DNA of 64,000 bases, from assembly GCF_018362995.1 (NCBI RefSeq), contig NZ_CP074372.1, forward strand, positions 3,100,001-3,164,000. The letters run 5' to 3'. The translations under genes and the position numbers were made by a program. The DNA is from Chryseobacterium indologenes (GTDB taxonomy: Bacteria > Bacteroidota > Bacteroidia > Flavobacteriales > Weeksellaceae). The notes beneath the pieces are model-generated. The model ran no database searches, was not told where the DNA came from, and saw nothing but the letters and a program-made list of their open reading frames with translations. Positions 1 to 9,649 of the stretch are shown here, in pieces; position 1 is the first letter of the stretch; the number at the start of each line of letters is the position of its first letter.

Positions 1-490
1 AAATGATCATCTCTATGCCCTCCTTTGATCAGCAATGAGCATTTATTGGAATCCGGTAAAAGATTCTTTTCCTTTAAAACATTGTACTCATTGTAATTGG
101 GAGTTATCAAACTGAGTTTATTAACAACCGTTTTTAATTGAGAAAGGGTTTCAAGATCAAAGAAATTGAATTCGGAAGTGCTTTTCAGAACGGGGTCCCA
201 GACGACTTTCACATGAAGATTTCCTTTTTGAACAGTTTCTACAATTTTATTCAGAAATTCAGCATCCTTCACTATTCCTATTTTCACGGCAGATACGGGA
301 TAGGTTTCCATCAACACGTGAATGGCTTCGGTGACTTCATCTATAGGTCGCCATTCCAGACTTAAGCATTTGGAAGCAGTTTGTAATGTCAATGCTGTAC
401 ATACTCCCAACCCCATTACTTTTGATTGCTCAAAGGTTTTACTATCTGATAATAAGCCTGCTCCACCGCTGGGATCGAAACCAGCGATAC

Positions 491-515
<25 letters not shown>
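1..515 (-). CDS. thiD: Hydroxymethylpyrimidine/phosphomethylpyrimidine kinase ThiD (3' end cut by window edge)
   Basis: Partial gene: 171 codons are visible and the rest lies left of the window. Translation begins MQERPYVISIAGFDPSGGAG, the glycine-rich substrate and nucleotide motif at the N-terminus of ThiD kinases, followed by a Rossmann-like ribokinase-fold pattern. ThiD phosphorylates HMP and HMP-P to HMP-PP for thiamine synthesis in the cytoplasm. The start ATG (513-515) lies inside the end of thiE, giving a 25-base overlap, so the two are very likely translationally coupled. It is the fourth visible gene of the thiS-thiC-thiE-thiD operon under the TPP riboswitch. The ATP-binding C-terminal half cannot be inspected. 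Confidence 0.93.
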
Positions 516-2910
<2,395 letters not shown>

Positions 2911-3117
2911 TTAACCGCCCTGAGTGGCAGTGATGATTAAAACTGAATCGTTGTTGTTGAGAATGGTTTCCGCCCAGACTGATAGCGGGATAATGCGATT
3001 ATTAAGCGCTACAGCAATACCTTTTTTCTTTCCGGGTAATTCAATAGCCAGTAATGCTTCCAGGTTGGCAGGAAGTACATCAAATGTTTTTCGGGTGTGG
3101 TTGATTATAAGTTCCAT
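2911..3117 (-). CDS. thiS: Sulfur carrier protein ThiS
   Basis: About 68 residues with the ubiquitin-like ThiS fold, ending in the obligatory Gly-Gly (TATQGG) that is adenylated and then thiocarboxylated to carry sulfur for thiazole formation. The open frame extends 12 codons further upstream (to 3153), but the internal Met beginning MELIINHTRKTF matches the family N-terminus, so I chose that start. It is the first gene of the operon, about 75 bases downstream of the TPP riboswitch on the same strand. Confidence 0.93.
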   Translation of the reverse strand: MELIINHTRKTFDVLPANLEALLAIELPGKKKGIAVALNNRIIPLSVWAETILNNNDSVLIITATQGG

Positions 3118-3189
3118 TCCTAATAATTTTAAATATACTTTAGGAATGGCCATTATTGTACAATAGAATGTACAGCAAAAGTCATCTAC

Positions 3190-3270
3190 TTTTCCCTACG
3201 CTGGTATGATCCAGATCAGGTTCAAAGGGTAAAGTCTCAGTCTGTTGATACAGACACCCCTAAAGTTGGG
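3190..3270 (-). promoter_or_regulatory. TPP riboswitch (THI element)
   Basis: On the minus strand the sequence reads GGGGTGTCTG, then CTGAGA, then ACCCTTTGAACCTGATCTGG, then a stretch ending CAGCGTAGGGAA. These are the hallmark conserved blocks of the THI-box aptamer (CUGAGA and the ACCUGAUCUGG-UAAUACCAGCG-UAGGGAA strand). It lies just upstream of thiS, so thiamine pyrophosphate should repress the thiS-thiC-thiE-thiD operon. No clear terminator sits between aptamer and thiS, which suggests control of translation initiation. Confidence 0.96.
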
Positions 3271-3323
3271 AACGAAGTTAGACATTATTTTGAAATAAGC
3301 AAAATTGATTTTTGTTTATAATG

Positions 3324-3356
3324 AAAAAAGACCATCTCGGTTTTGAGACAGTCTTC
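3324..3356 (-). terminator. Rho-independent terminator after the panB-lipoprotein unit
   Basis: An 11-base stem (AAGACTGTCTC / GAGATGGTCTT on the minus strand, two G-U pairs) is followed by a T run. It sits 21 bases past the stop of the lipoprotein at 3377 and separates that unit from the thi operon riboswitch. Confidence 0.75.
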
Positions 3357-3376
3357 ATTTTATTTTAAATAGTTCT

Positions 3377-4219
3377 TTAGTAAAACAGCTTCAAGCTTCC
3401 ATTAGAATTATATTGATTAGTCCAATTGGATTGGCTCAGAAAAAATTCGGAGCTGTAAGGTTTATATTCTTTTGAAATCATTCTTTGAGGATTATTTTTT
3501 GATAATGAAAAGTAGAAATAATCTTCAAAAACACCCAGATTCTTAAATGGATTTTGTGCAGCATCAAAGTTATCCAATGTAATTTCATTTGTAACATAAG
3601 CATCAATATTATTATGCTTTTCAGTTTTAATTGCCTTTTCTAAATTTCCTGAGGTGTTATAAATAAACTTTTCTACGTAGGTCAAAATATAATCTTGTGG
3701 ATCAGTCGGATCGTATGGAGCATTAGGATATTGAGTTAAGATCTCAATTAACTTTCCTGAAGCATCATAAGTATAGGTCAAATACTTATCCATATATTGA
3801 TTATTAGCCTGTGGAATAACTACTTTAATAACTCTACCCTGATTATCAAATTCAAATTTCCTTTCATTCAATGGAACATTAAATGATGGATCTGAGCTAT
3901 AATTTCCTACAACAGCTGTATTTCCTGTATAAGATATTTTAGTATAAATCAGATTTGTAAATCGGTCCGGAGCTCCCGAAGCTCCTGAGGACTTCAAAAT
4001 TCCTCCATTTTTTTTATAAACTCTTCCCTGAGCATCATATTCGAACATATAATTTTGTTCCAATCCATTAAAAACAGGTGATAAAAAAGGATAATTCCAC
4101 GATATTTTACTAGTATTTTCAGTAATCGTCTGTTGTGAATTATCAACCGGCAATTCATCATTGTCTGAACAAGATGCCATAACCAGCAATGTGGCTAATA
4201 AAAGTGATTTGAATTTCAT
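3377..4219 (-). CDS. Lipoprotein with YD-like repeats, unknown function
   Basis: About 280 residues. The frame is open much further upstream (to 4387), but that part overlaps the pseudouridine synthase antisense to nothing sensible; the internal Met starting MKFKSLLLATLLVMASCSDN gives a clean SPII lipoprotein signal with lipobox MASC. The mature part contains spaced FDNQGR, YTYDASGKL and YNTSGNLEK motifs, resembling the YD/RHS-type repeats found in many Bacteroidota lipoproteins. Probably anchored in the outer membrane and surface-facing. It lies 22 bases after the pseudouridine synthase and may be its operon tail. No enzymatic motif is seen. Confidence 0.8.
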   Translation of the reverse strand: MKFKSLLLATLLVMASCSDNDELPVDNSQQTITENTSKISWNYPFLSPVFNGLEQNYMFEYDAQGRVYKKNGGILKSSGASGAPDRFTNLIYTKISYTGNTAVVGNYSSDPSFNVPLNERKFEFDNQGRVIKVVIPQANNQYMDKYLTYTYDASGKLIEILTQYPNAPYDPTDPQDYILTYVEKFIYNTSGNLEKAIKTEKHNNIDAYVTNEITLDNFDAAQNPFKNLGVFEDYFYFSLSKNNPQRMISKEYKPYSSEFFLSQSNWTNQYNSNGSLKLFY

Positions 4220-4241
4220 GGTATAGTTTTTTATGATATGC

Positions 4242-4919
4242 TTATTCTTCACAAGCTCTCCAGATCGCATCATTCTGCGGAACGGGAGCTGTAATTTCAA
4301 TATTTTCTTTGGTAACGGGATGAATAAATTCCAGCTTTCTTGCATGAAGATTGATTCCTCCATCCGGATTGGAACGTGGGGCTCCATATTTCAGGTCTCC
4401 TTTAATCGGAACTCCTGTTTTAGATAATTGTGCTCTGATCTGATGGTGTCTTCCGGTTTCAAGGTCAATTTCAAGCAGCAAATAATTGTCTAATGTTTTG
4501 ATCACATGATAAGTCAAGATTGCTTCTTTGGCTCCTTCCGTAGCTTTAGGAAAGACGATGGCCTTATTATTTTTTTCGTTTTTCTTTAAATAATGTACCA
4601 GTCTCTGACTTTGGGGAATCATTTCTTTACCCACAACTGCCCAATATGTTTTTTTTACCTCTCGGTTTTTCACCATCTGCGTAAGACGGGAAAGTGCTTT
4701 GGAAGTCTTAGCATAGATCACCAGCCCGGAAGTTGGACGGTCTATACGATGAACCAAGCCGAGAAAAACATTTCCCGGCTTAGCATCTCTTATTTTTATA
4801 AAATTCTTGATGGATTCTAACAGTGATTCATCACCGGTCTTATCACCCTGAACGAGCTGGCCAATCTTTTTATTAATCACCAGAAGATGGTTGTCTTCAT
4901 ATATAATCTGCTCCTTCAT
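4242..4919 (-). CDS. RluA-family RNA pseudouridine synthase
   Basis: A 225-residue enzyme with the family signature HRIDRPTSG, catalytic Asp at residue 60, and the C-terminal ETGRHHQIRAQL motif. It is expected to isomerise uridine to pseudouridine in rRNA or tRNA. It lacks an S4 domain, so it belongs to the short RluA/TruC-like group rather than RluD; the RNA target cannot be told from sequence alone. Spacing to the membrane protein gene upstream is 11 bases, consistent with the panB-led operon. Confidence 0.92.
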   Translation of the reverse strand: MKEQIIYEDNHLLVINKKIGQLVQGDKTGDESLLESIKNFIKIRDAKPGNVFLGLVHRIDRPTSGLVIYAKTSKALSRLTQMVKNREVKKTYWAVVGKEMIPQSQRLVHYLKKNEKNNKAIVFPKATEGAKEAILTYHVIKTLDNYLLLEIDLETGRHHQIRAQLSKTGVPIKGDLKYGAPRSNPDGGINLHARKLEFIHPVTKENIEITAPVPQNDAIWRACEE

Positions 4920-4930
4920 ATTTCTTCAGT

Positions 4931-5245
4931 CTATCTTCTTCTATTGGATAATGATAGGATGATTCCTGCCAGAAGTCCTACTGTTTTTACTGCAGAAAGT
5001 TTTGAACCTTCCGGAATGAATGCTCCCAATACACAGATAGCAGCGGCAGCATACATAGCATAGACAAAATTCTTATTGGTAAGCAGTGGAGCCTGGATAA
5101 AGAAGCTTGCACCTATCAGAACATAAAAAACTTTTCTTGAAAGTAAATGATTGATTTCCGGAGAAAATAAATTAAACCATCCCACAGCAAGACAAATCAG
5201 TGCTGCAATAGATAATATTCCCTGGATAGATTGTTGATTCTGCAT
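4931..5245 (-). CDS. Small integral membrane protein, unknown function
   Basis: A 104-residue hydrophobic protein with about four predicted membrane helices (roughly residues 8-26, 37-55, 61-78 and 85-100) and a short basic tail SNRRR. I recognise no family. It lies three bases after the panB stop and 11 bases before the pseudouridine synthase, so it is part of that operon. Confidence 0.78.
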   Translation of the reverse strand: MQNQQSIQGILSIAALICLAVGWFNLFSPEINHLLSRKVFYVLIGASFFIQAPLLTNKNFVYAMYAAAAICVLGAFIPEGSKLSAVKTVGLLAGIILSLSNRRR

Positions 5246-5248
5246 AGA

Positions 5249-6064
5249 TTAATAGCTTTCATTTTCGTTTGGAAACTCTACGTTCTTCACATCTTTTACA
5301 TATTGAGAAACGGCTCCTGTAATTTCTGTGTAAAGGTCAAGGTATCTTCTTAAGAATTTCGGGCTGAAACCTTTGTTCATTCCTACCATATCGTGATATA
5401 CCAAAACCTGCCCATCACAATCTGCTCCGGCCCCGATTCCGATAGTAGGAATGGAAATGCTTTCAGTCACTTTTTTCGCCAATTCTGCAGGTATTTTTTC
5501 CAATACAACAGAAAAACAGCCTAATTCTTCCAAAAGCTGTGCATCAGCAATGAGTTTTTCAGCTTCTGCCTCTTCTTTAGCTCTTACTTTATACGTTCCG
5601 AATTTATAGATAGACTGTGGTGTTAATCCCAAGTGTCCCATCACTGGAATTCCGGCATTGATGATTTTCTTAATAGACTTGGAAATTTCTTTTCCGCCTT
5701 CAATTTTCACGGCATGCGCTCCACCTTCCTTCATCATTCTTACCGCAGACTCCAATGCTTTTTCAGGATTACTCTGATAAGTTCCGAAAGGTAAATCTGC
5801 TACTACCAAAGCTCTGTCGGTTCCTCTTACCACACTTTGAGCATGATAGATCATTTGATCCAGCGTAATAGGTAATGTAGTTTCAAAACCGGCCATTACA
5901 TTCGCTGCAGAGTCTCCAATCAAAATAGCGTCTACTCCACCTGCATCTACCATCTTTGCCGTGGTAAAATCATAGGCTGTAAGCATTGTTATTTTTTCCT
6001 TGTCGAATTTCATTTTACGCAAGGTTTCAGTCGTAACTTTTTTAATTTCAGAGTGAACAGACAT
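5249..6064 (-). CDS. panB: 3-methyl-2-oxobutanoate hydroxymethyltransferase PanB
   Basis: A 271-residue TIM-barrel enzyme that transfers a hydroxymethyl group from methylene-THF to alpha-ketoisovalerate, giving ketopantoate for coenzyme A synthesis. Seen motifs: [31 protein letters not shown], the metal- and substrate-binding VKIEGG, and the catalytic-region [10 protein letters not shown]. Full length for the family. First gene of a compact minus-strand unit with a membrane protein and a pseudouridine synthase. The crp terminator at 6090-6110 lies just upstream, so PanB should have its own promoter or depend on read-through. Confidence 0.98.
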   Translation of the reverse strand: MSVHSEIKKVTTETLRKMKFDKEKITMLTAYDFTTAKMVDAGGVDAILIGDSAANVMAGFETTLPITLDQMIYHAQSVVRGTDRALVVADLPFGTYQSNPEKALESAVRMMKEGGAHAVKIEGGKEISKSIKKIINAGIPVMGHLGLTPQSIYKFGTYKVRAKEEAEAEKLIADAQLLEELGCFSVVLEKIPAELAKKVTESISIPTIGIGAGADCDGQVLVYHDMVGMNKGFSPKFLRRYLDLYTEITGAVSQYVKDVKNVEFPNENESY

Positions 6065-6089
6065 AATTTATCTATTTTTAAAAGTTAAA

Positions 6090-6113
6090 AAGTCGGCCTT
6101 GAGCCGACTTAAG
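6090..6113 (-). terminator. Terminator after the Crp/Fnr regulator
   Basis: AAGTCGGC-CTTGA-GCCGACTT hairpin with eight perfect pairs, followed by a T run on the minus strand. It is located between the crp-like gene stop (6126) and panB. Confidence 0.85.
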
Positions 6114-6125
6114 TTTTTGTATGAT

Positions 6126-6839
6126 TTATAAAACTACGTGACCGAGTTTCATGAGTTTGTCGTGATTTAAGATCTTGATATTTCTTCCGTCTACTTCAAT
6201 GAGACTATCCTGTTTGAATTCTGAAATCAGACGGATGGCACTTTCTGTAGCGGTACCGATGATATTGGCAATTTCTTCTCTCGTTAATGAGATCTTGATA
6301 AAGCCTTCAGGGTCTACTCCCAGCTTCTGTTCCAAAAGCAGCAGTATTTCAGCCAGTCTTTCTCTTACCGTTTTCTGGGCAAGGAAAGTAATGGTATTTG
6401 AAGATTCTCCTAATTCGTATGAGATTTTTTGAAGCATTACGAAAGACAGCTGCGGATCTACTTCCAGAAGATACATGAAAATATCTGCGGGTAAGAAAAC
6501 ACATTCAATATCTGTCATTGCTTCTGCTTTGGCCTGGAAATTTTCCCCGCAAAGCAAAGAACGATAGCCGATGATATCCCCTTCTTTGATAAATCTTAAA
6601 ATTTGGTCTTTCCCGAACGCTCCTGATTTCGAAAGTTTGGCAGCCCCTTTTTCCAGGACAAATACTCCTTTTGGAGTTTCCCCATCCTCGAAAATGGTTT
6701 CATGTTTCTGAAAACTCAGTTTCTTTTTGCCATTAATGTATTTTTCAAAATCTGCGCTAGAAAGTCTTTCTTTAAATGATTTATCATTAAAAACTCTGGC
6801 GAACCTCTCTTCAATTGCTATCTGTTGTTCCTGCGGCAT
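6126..6839 (-). CDS. Crp/Fnr-family transcriptional regulator
   Basis: A 237-residue regulator with an N-terminal cyclic-nucleotide-binding-like beta barrel (about residues 30-150), a dimerisation helix and a C-terminal winged helix-turn-helix (about 182-215: LTREEIANIIGTATESAIRL). It lacks the N-terminal four-cysteine cluster of Fnr and has only two cysteines, so it should not sense oxygen through an Fe-S cluster. It is divergent from the cbb3 oxidase cluster, which suggests control of microaerobic respiration. A dyad TGAT-N4-ATCA, the Fnr/Crp half-site pattern, lies between its -7 box and start codon, consistent with autorepression. Confidence 0.92.
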   Translation of the reverse strand: MPQEQQIAIEERFARVFNDKSFKERLSSADFEKYINGKKKLSFQKHETIFEDGETPKGVFVLEKGAAKLSKSGAFGKDQILRFIKEGDIIGYRSLLCGENFQAKAEAMTDIECVFLPADIFMYLLEVDPQLSFVMLQKISYELGESSNTITFLAQKTVRERLAEILLLLEQKLGVDPEGFIKISLTREEIANIIGTATESAIRLISEFKQDSLIEVDGRNIKILNHDKLMKLGHVVL

Positions 6840-6845
6840 TTTATA

Positions 6846-6857
6846 TGATATTTATCA
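6846..6857. promoter_or_regulatory. Candidate Crp/Fnr-type operator
   Basis: TGAT-ATTT-ATCA matches the core of the Fnr/Crp dyad TTGAT-N4-ATCAA. It lies at about the predicted start point of the regulator's own promoter and about 61 bases upstream of the predicted ccoI start point. That fits autorepression plus class I activation. Inference from pattern and position only. Confidence 0.5.
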
Positions 6858-6889
6858 CAAAAATAGAACTTTTTAACGCGATAAACAAA
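6858..6889 (-). promoter_or_regulatory. Promoter of the Crp/Fnr regulator
   Basis: On the minus strand TATTTTTG (6858-6865) matches the Bacteroidota -7 consensus TAnnTTTG, with a TTTG at 6886-6889 as -33 element and a 20-base spacer. Confidence 0.6.
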
Positions 6890-6900
6890 AAAATTTGTTA

Positions 6901-6908
6901 TAATTTTG
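6901..6908 (+). promoter_or_regulatory. -7 box of the cco cluster promoter
   Basis: TAATTTTG matches TAnnTTTG about 20 bases before the ccoI start. No good -33 TTG is seen at the right distance, as expected for a promoter that needs an activator. Confidence 0.5.
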
Positions 6909-6927
6909 TAGTTCAATATTTTATGGG

Positions 6928-9306
6928 GTGAGCGAGAACTGTTTTCATTGTGGTCAAGGGATAGAAAAAGAGAGAATTTTATTTGATGAAAAGACTTTCT
7001 GTTGTAATGGATGTAAATCTGTTTATGAAATTCTAAATTTAAATAATTTAAGCAATTTCTATGAGCTTAATAAAGGGGCAGGAATTCGTCCGAATGACGA
7101 AAATTCTACTCAATTTGACTACTTAGATACACCGGAAATTTTTGAAAAAGTGACTGATTTCTCTGAAGGAAGTACCAGTCTCGTAACATTCAAAATCCCT
7201 GTAATTCACTGTTCTTCTTGCATCTGGCTATTAGAAAGCCTTCACACGTTAAATAAGCATATTAAATATTCGCAGGTTAATTTTACAAGAAAGACCTTAC
7301 AGATCTCATTCAACCATAACGATCTGAAATTAAGCGAACTCGCTAAATTTTTAACCAACCTAGGATATAAACCGATCATCAGCCTTGAAACCGCTGATAA
7401 AAATGAAGATCATCTCGACAAATCTTTATTGGTAAAATTTGCCATTGCTGCCTTTGCTTTCGGTAACGGAATGTTCCTTGCTTTTCCCGAATATATCGGA
7501 GGTGAAGATTATTGGATGGACCATTATAAAGGCTTATTCAGAACCTTGATATTCCTTCTGGCAACACCTGTTGTTTTTTACTCAGCTTCAGATTATTATA
7601 AATCTGCATGGTATGGTTTAAAAAATAAAATCGTCAACATTGATGTTCCGATTGTCTTAGGAATTTTCGTTTTATATGGAAGAAGCATTTATGAAGTTGT
7701 AACAGATTATGGTCCAGGATATTTCGATACTCTTTGCGGACTTTTATTCTTCATGCTTCTTGGTAAAATTTTCCAAAAAAGAACATACAACGCTCTTTCC
7801 TATGACAGAGATTACAAATCTTTCTATCCTATTGCTGTAACGAAAGTTGATTTTGAAGGAAAACAGGATAATATTTTATTGTCTGAAATAAAAGTGGGTG
7901 ACAGAATTCTTGTTAGAAATCAGGAAATTATCCCGGTAGATGCTATTCTGATCAACGGAGAAGGAAACATCGACAACAGTTTCATCACAGGAGAAAGTGA
8001 AAGTATCAGCAAACAGCCTGGTGATAAGATCTTTGCCGGAGGTAAGCAAATAGGTTCGTCTCTGGAGCTGGAGGTCATCAAAAATGTTGACCAAAGTTAT
8101 CTTACCCAGCTATGGAATAAGGAAGCCTTTAAGAAACATGAGACCGGACTTGACACGTTGACAAACAACATCAGTAAATATTTCACATTCATCATTTTAG
8201 GCATTGCTCTTGTTGCAGGAATTTATTGGGCATTTATTGATTTAGAGAAGATGTTCCAGGTAATTTCAGCCATTCTGATCATTGCATGTCCTTGTGCTCT
8301 TGCACTCTCTGCACCGTTCACTTTCGGTCACATTATGAGAATCTTAGGCCGGAATAAGTTTTATGTAAAGGACACTTTAACGATTGAAAAAATCGCGAAG
8401 CTTGATACGATTGTCTTTGACAAAACCGGAACGATTACCCACAGAAAAAAATCAAATATCAAATACGAAGGACCTGAGATCAATGAATTTGATTCTCTAA
8501 ATATTAAAACGTTATTAAAGAACTCCAACCACCCTCTTTCAAAATCATTATATGAATTCATTGAAGTAAATGATGATTATTTCCCAGTAGAAAATTTTGT
8601 TGAAATTTCAGGAAAGGGATATGAAGCCAATGTAAGAGGAAATATTTATAAAATTGGCTCTGCCCGTTATAATGGTCAAGAGCCTAAAAATCTGGAAACA
8701 GCGGTTTATATCAGCAAAAACGGAGCGTATTTGGGTAAATTCATCTTTAAAAATGAATACCGTCCGAAACTAAAAGAACTTTTCACAAAACTTACCAACT
8801 ACAAAATATTTATTCTGAGTGGAGATAATTCCTCAGAAGAAAACCAGCTTAAAGAACTTATTCCAAATTATAAAGGAATGGCCTTTAATCAGAACCCGGA
8901 AGACAAGCTGAATTACATTAAAAACCTTCAGGATCAACATATGAAAGTTGCAATGCTGGGAGATGGGCTTAATGATGCAGGAGCTTTAAAACAAAGTAAT
9001 GTAGGGATTGCAATTGCTGACGACACAAACAGTTTCACGCCATCTTCCGATGTGATTATGAACGGCGACAAAGTGGTTACACTTGACAATTACCTGAACG
9101 TTTGTAAGGGCTCTATCACCATTGTGAAAATGACATTTATAATCAGTTTTCTATACAATATCGTTGGTTTAAGTTACGCTGTTACAGGACATATGCATCC
9201 GCTCTTCGCTGCAATCATCATGCCAATCAGTTCGATCACAGTGGTTACATTTACCACACTTTCAACCTGGATTTTAGGTCGGAAATATTTTAAAAAACGG
9301 GCTTAA
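6928..9306 (+). CDS. ccoI: Copper P1B-type ATPase for cbb3 oxidase assembly (CcoI/FixI)
   Basis: A 792-residue P-type ATPase that delivers copper for maturation of the cbb3 oxidase at the inner membrane. N-terminus: a Cys-rich metal-binding domain (CFHCG at 5-9, CCNGC at 25-29), then an HMA-like domain with CSSC near 95-98. The membrane part carries the CPC transport motif (about 454-456); the cytoplasmic part has TGES, the phosphorylated DKTGT (Asp498) and GDGLND (about 678). The start is GTG at 6928; an ATG five bases upstream is blocked at once by a stop in its frame. It leads the cco cluster and is divergent from the Crp/Fnr gene. Confidence 0.95.
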   Translation: MSENCFHCGQGIEKERILFDEKTFCCNGCKSVYEILNLNNLSNFYELNKGAGIRPNDENSTQFDYLDTPEIFEKVTDFSEGSTSLVTFKIPVIHCSSCIWLLESLHTLNKHIKYSQVNFTRKTLQISFNHNDLKLSELAKFLTNLGYKPIISLETADKNEDHLDKSLLVKFAIAAFAFGNGMFLAFPEYIGGEDYWMDHYKGLFRTLIFLLATPVVFYSASDYYKSAWYGLKNKIVNIDVPIVLGIFVLYGRSIYEVVTDYGPGYFDTLCGLLFFMLLGKIFQKRTYNALSYDRDYKSFYPIAVTKVDFEGKQDNILLSEIKVGDRILVRNQEIIPVDAILINGEGNIDNSFITGESESISKQPGDKIFAGGKQIGSSLELEVIKNVDQSYLTQLWNKEAFKKHETGLDTLTNNISKYFTFIILGIALVAGIYWAFIDLEKMFQVISAILIIACPCALALSAPFTFGHIMRILGRNKFYVKDTLTIEKIAKLDTIVFDKTGTITHRKKSNIKYEGPEINEFDSLNIKTLLKNSNHPLSKSLYEFIEVNDDYFPVENFVEISGKGYEANVRGNIYKIGSARYNGQEPKNLETAVYISKNGAYLGKFIFKNEYRPKLKELFTKLTNYKIFILSGDNSSEENQLKELIPNYKGMAFNQNPEDKLNYIKNLQDQHMKVAMLGDGLNDAGALKQSNVGIAIADDTNSFTPSSDVIMNGDKVVTLDNYLNVCKGSITIVKMTFIISFLYNIVGLSYAVTGHMHPLFAAIIMPISSITVVTFTTLSTWILGRKYFKKRA

Positions 9307-9316
9307 AAGCCGTTAT
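9294..9316 (+). terminator. Weak hairpin at the end of ccoI
   Basis: AACGGGCT-TAAA-AGCCGTT, a seven-pair stem with one bulged G and a poor T tract, overlaps the ccoI stop. It may attenuate transcription between ccoI and ccoS rather than end it. Confidence 0.35.
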
Positions 9317-9376
9317 TTAGACTGATTTTAAATTAGCTGAAATCGTCTTTTCGTGATGAAAGTCATTATTTTTCAC

Positions 9377-9384
9377 TAAATTTG
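9377..9384 (+). promoter_or_regulatory. Possible internal -7 box before ccoS
   Basis: TAAATTTG matches TAnnTTTG 32 bases before the ccoS start, within the 109-base gap after ccoI. TGA-N6-TCA (9354-9365), a loose Fnr/Crp-like dyad, sits just upstream. Suggests that ccoS-ccoNOQP can be transcribed separately from ccoI. Confidence 0.4.
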
Positions 9385-9415
9385 AACCCCGAAAATAGGT
9401 TAATTTTGTTGTCCA

Positions 9416-9628
9416 ATGGATATTCTATATTTAATGATCCTCTGCAGTGTTTCTTTGGCTGCGATTTTCTTGGTCGTATTTATAGTGTATGCCCGAAAAG
9501 GACAGTTTGAAGATGATGAATCTCCGGCTGTCAGAATCCTTTTTGATGATGAAAAAATCAAAGAAAATGATGAACCTGGCAACAAAGATAAAGACGAGAA
9601 AGAAATAGGAGAAAATAATAAAAATTGA
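9416..9628 (+). CDS. ccoS: cbb3 oxidase assembly protein CcoS
   Basis: A 70-residue protein: one N-terminal membrane helix (about residues 3-25), then a short motif RKGQFEDDESPAVRILFDD typical of CcoS, then a charged tail rich in Lys, Glu and Asn. CcoS is needed for inserting heme and copper into CcoN. Placed directly before ccoNO as in other Bacteroidota cco clusters. Confidence 0.9.
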   Translation: MDILYLMILCSVSLAAIFLVVFIVYARKGQFEDDESPAVRILFDDEKIKENDEPGNKDKDEKEIGENNKN

Positions 9629-9649
9629 GAAAAATAGTGAATAGTTGAT

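Noticed and set aside
138-365. Plus-strand ORF of 75 codons
   Set aside because: Lies antisense within thiD, which has clear family motifs; no similarity of its own.
4220-4387. Longer N-terminus for the lipoprotein at 3377-4219
   Set aside because: It would overlap the pseudouridine synthase and bury a perfect lipoprotein signal inside.
9354-9365. Second Fnr/Crp site before ccoS
   Set aside because: Only TGA-N6-TCA agrees and the distance to the -7 box fits neither class I nor class II activation; kept only as a remark.
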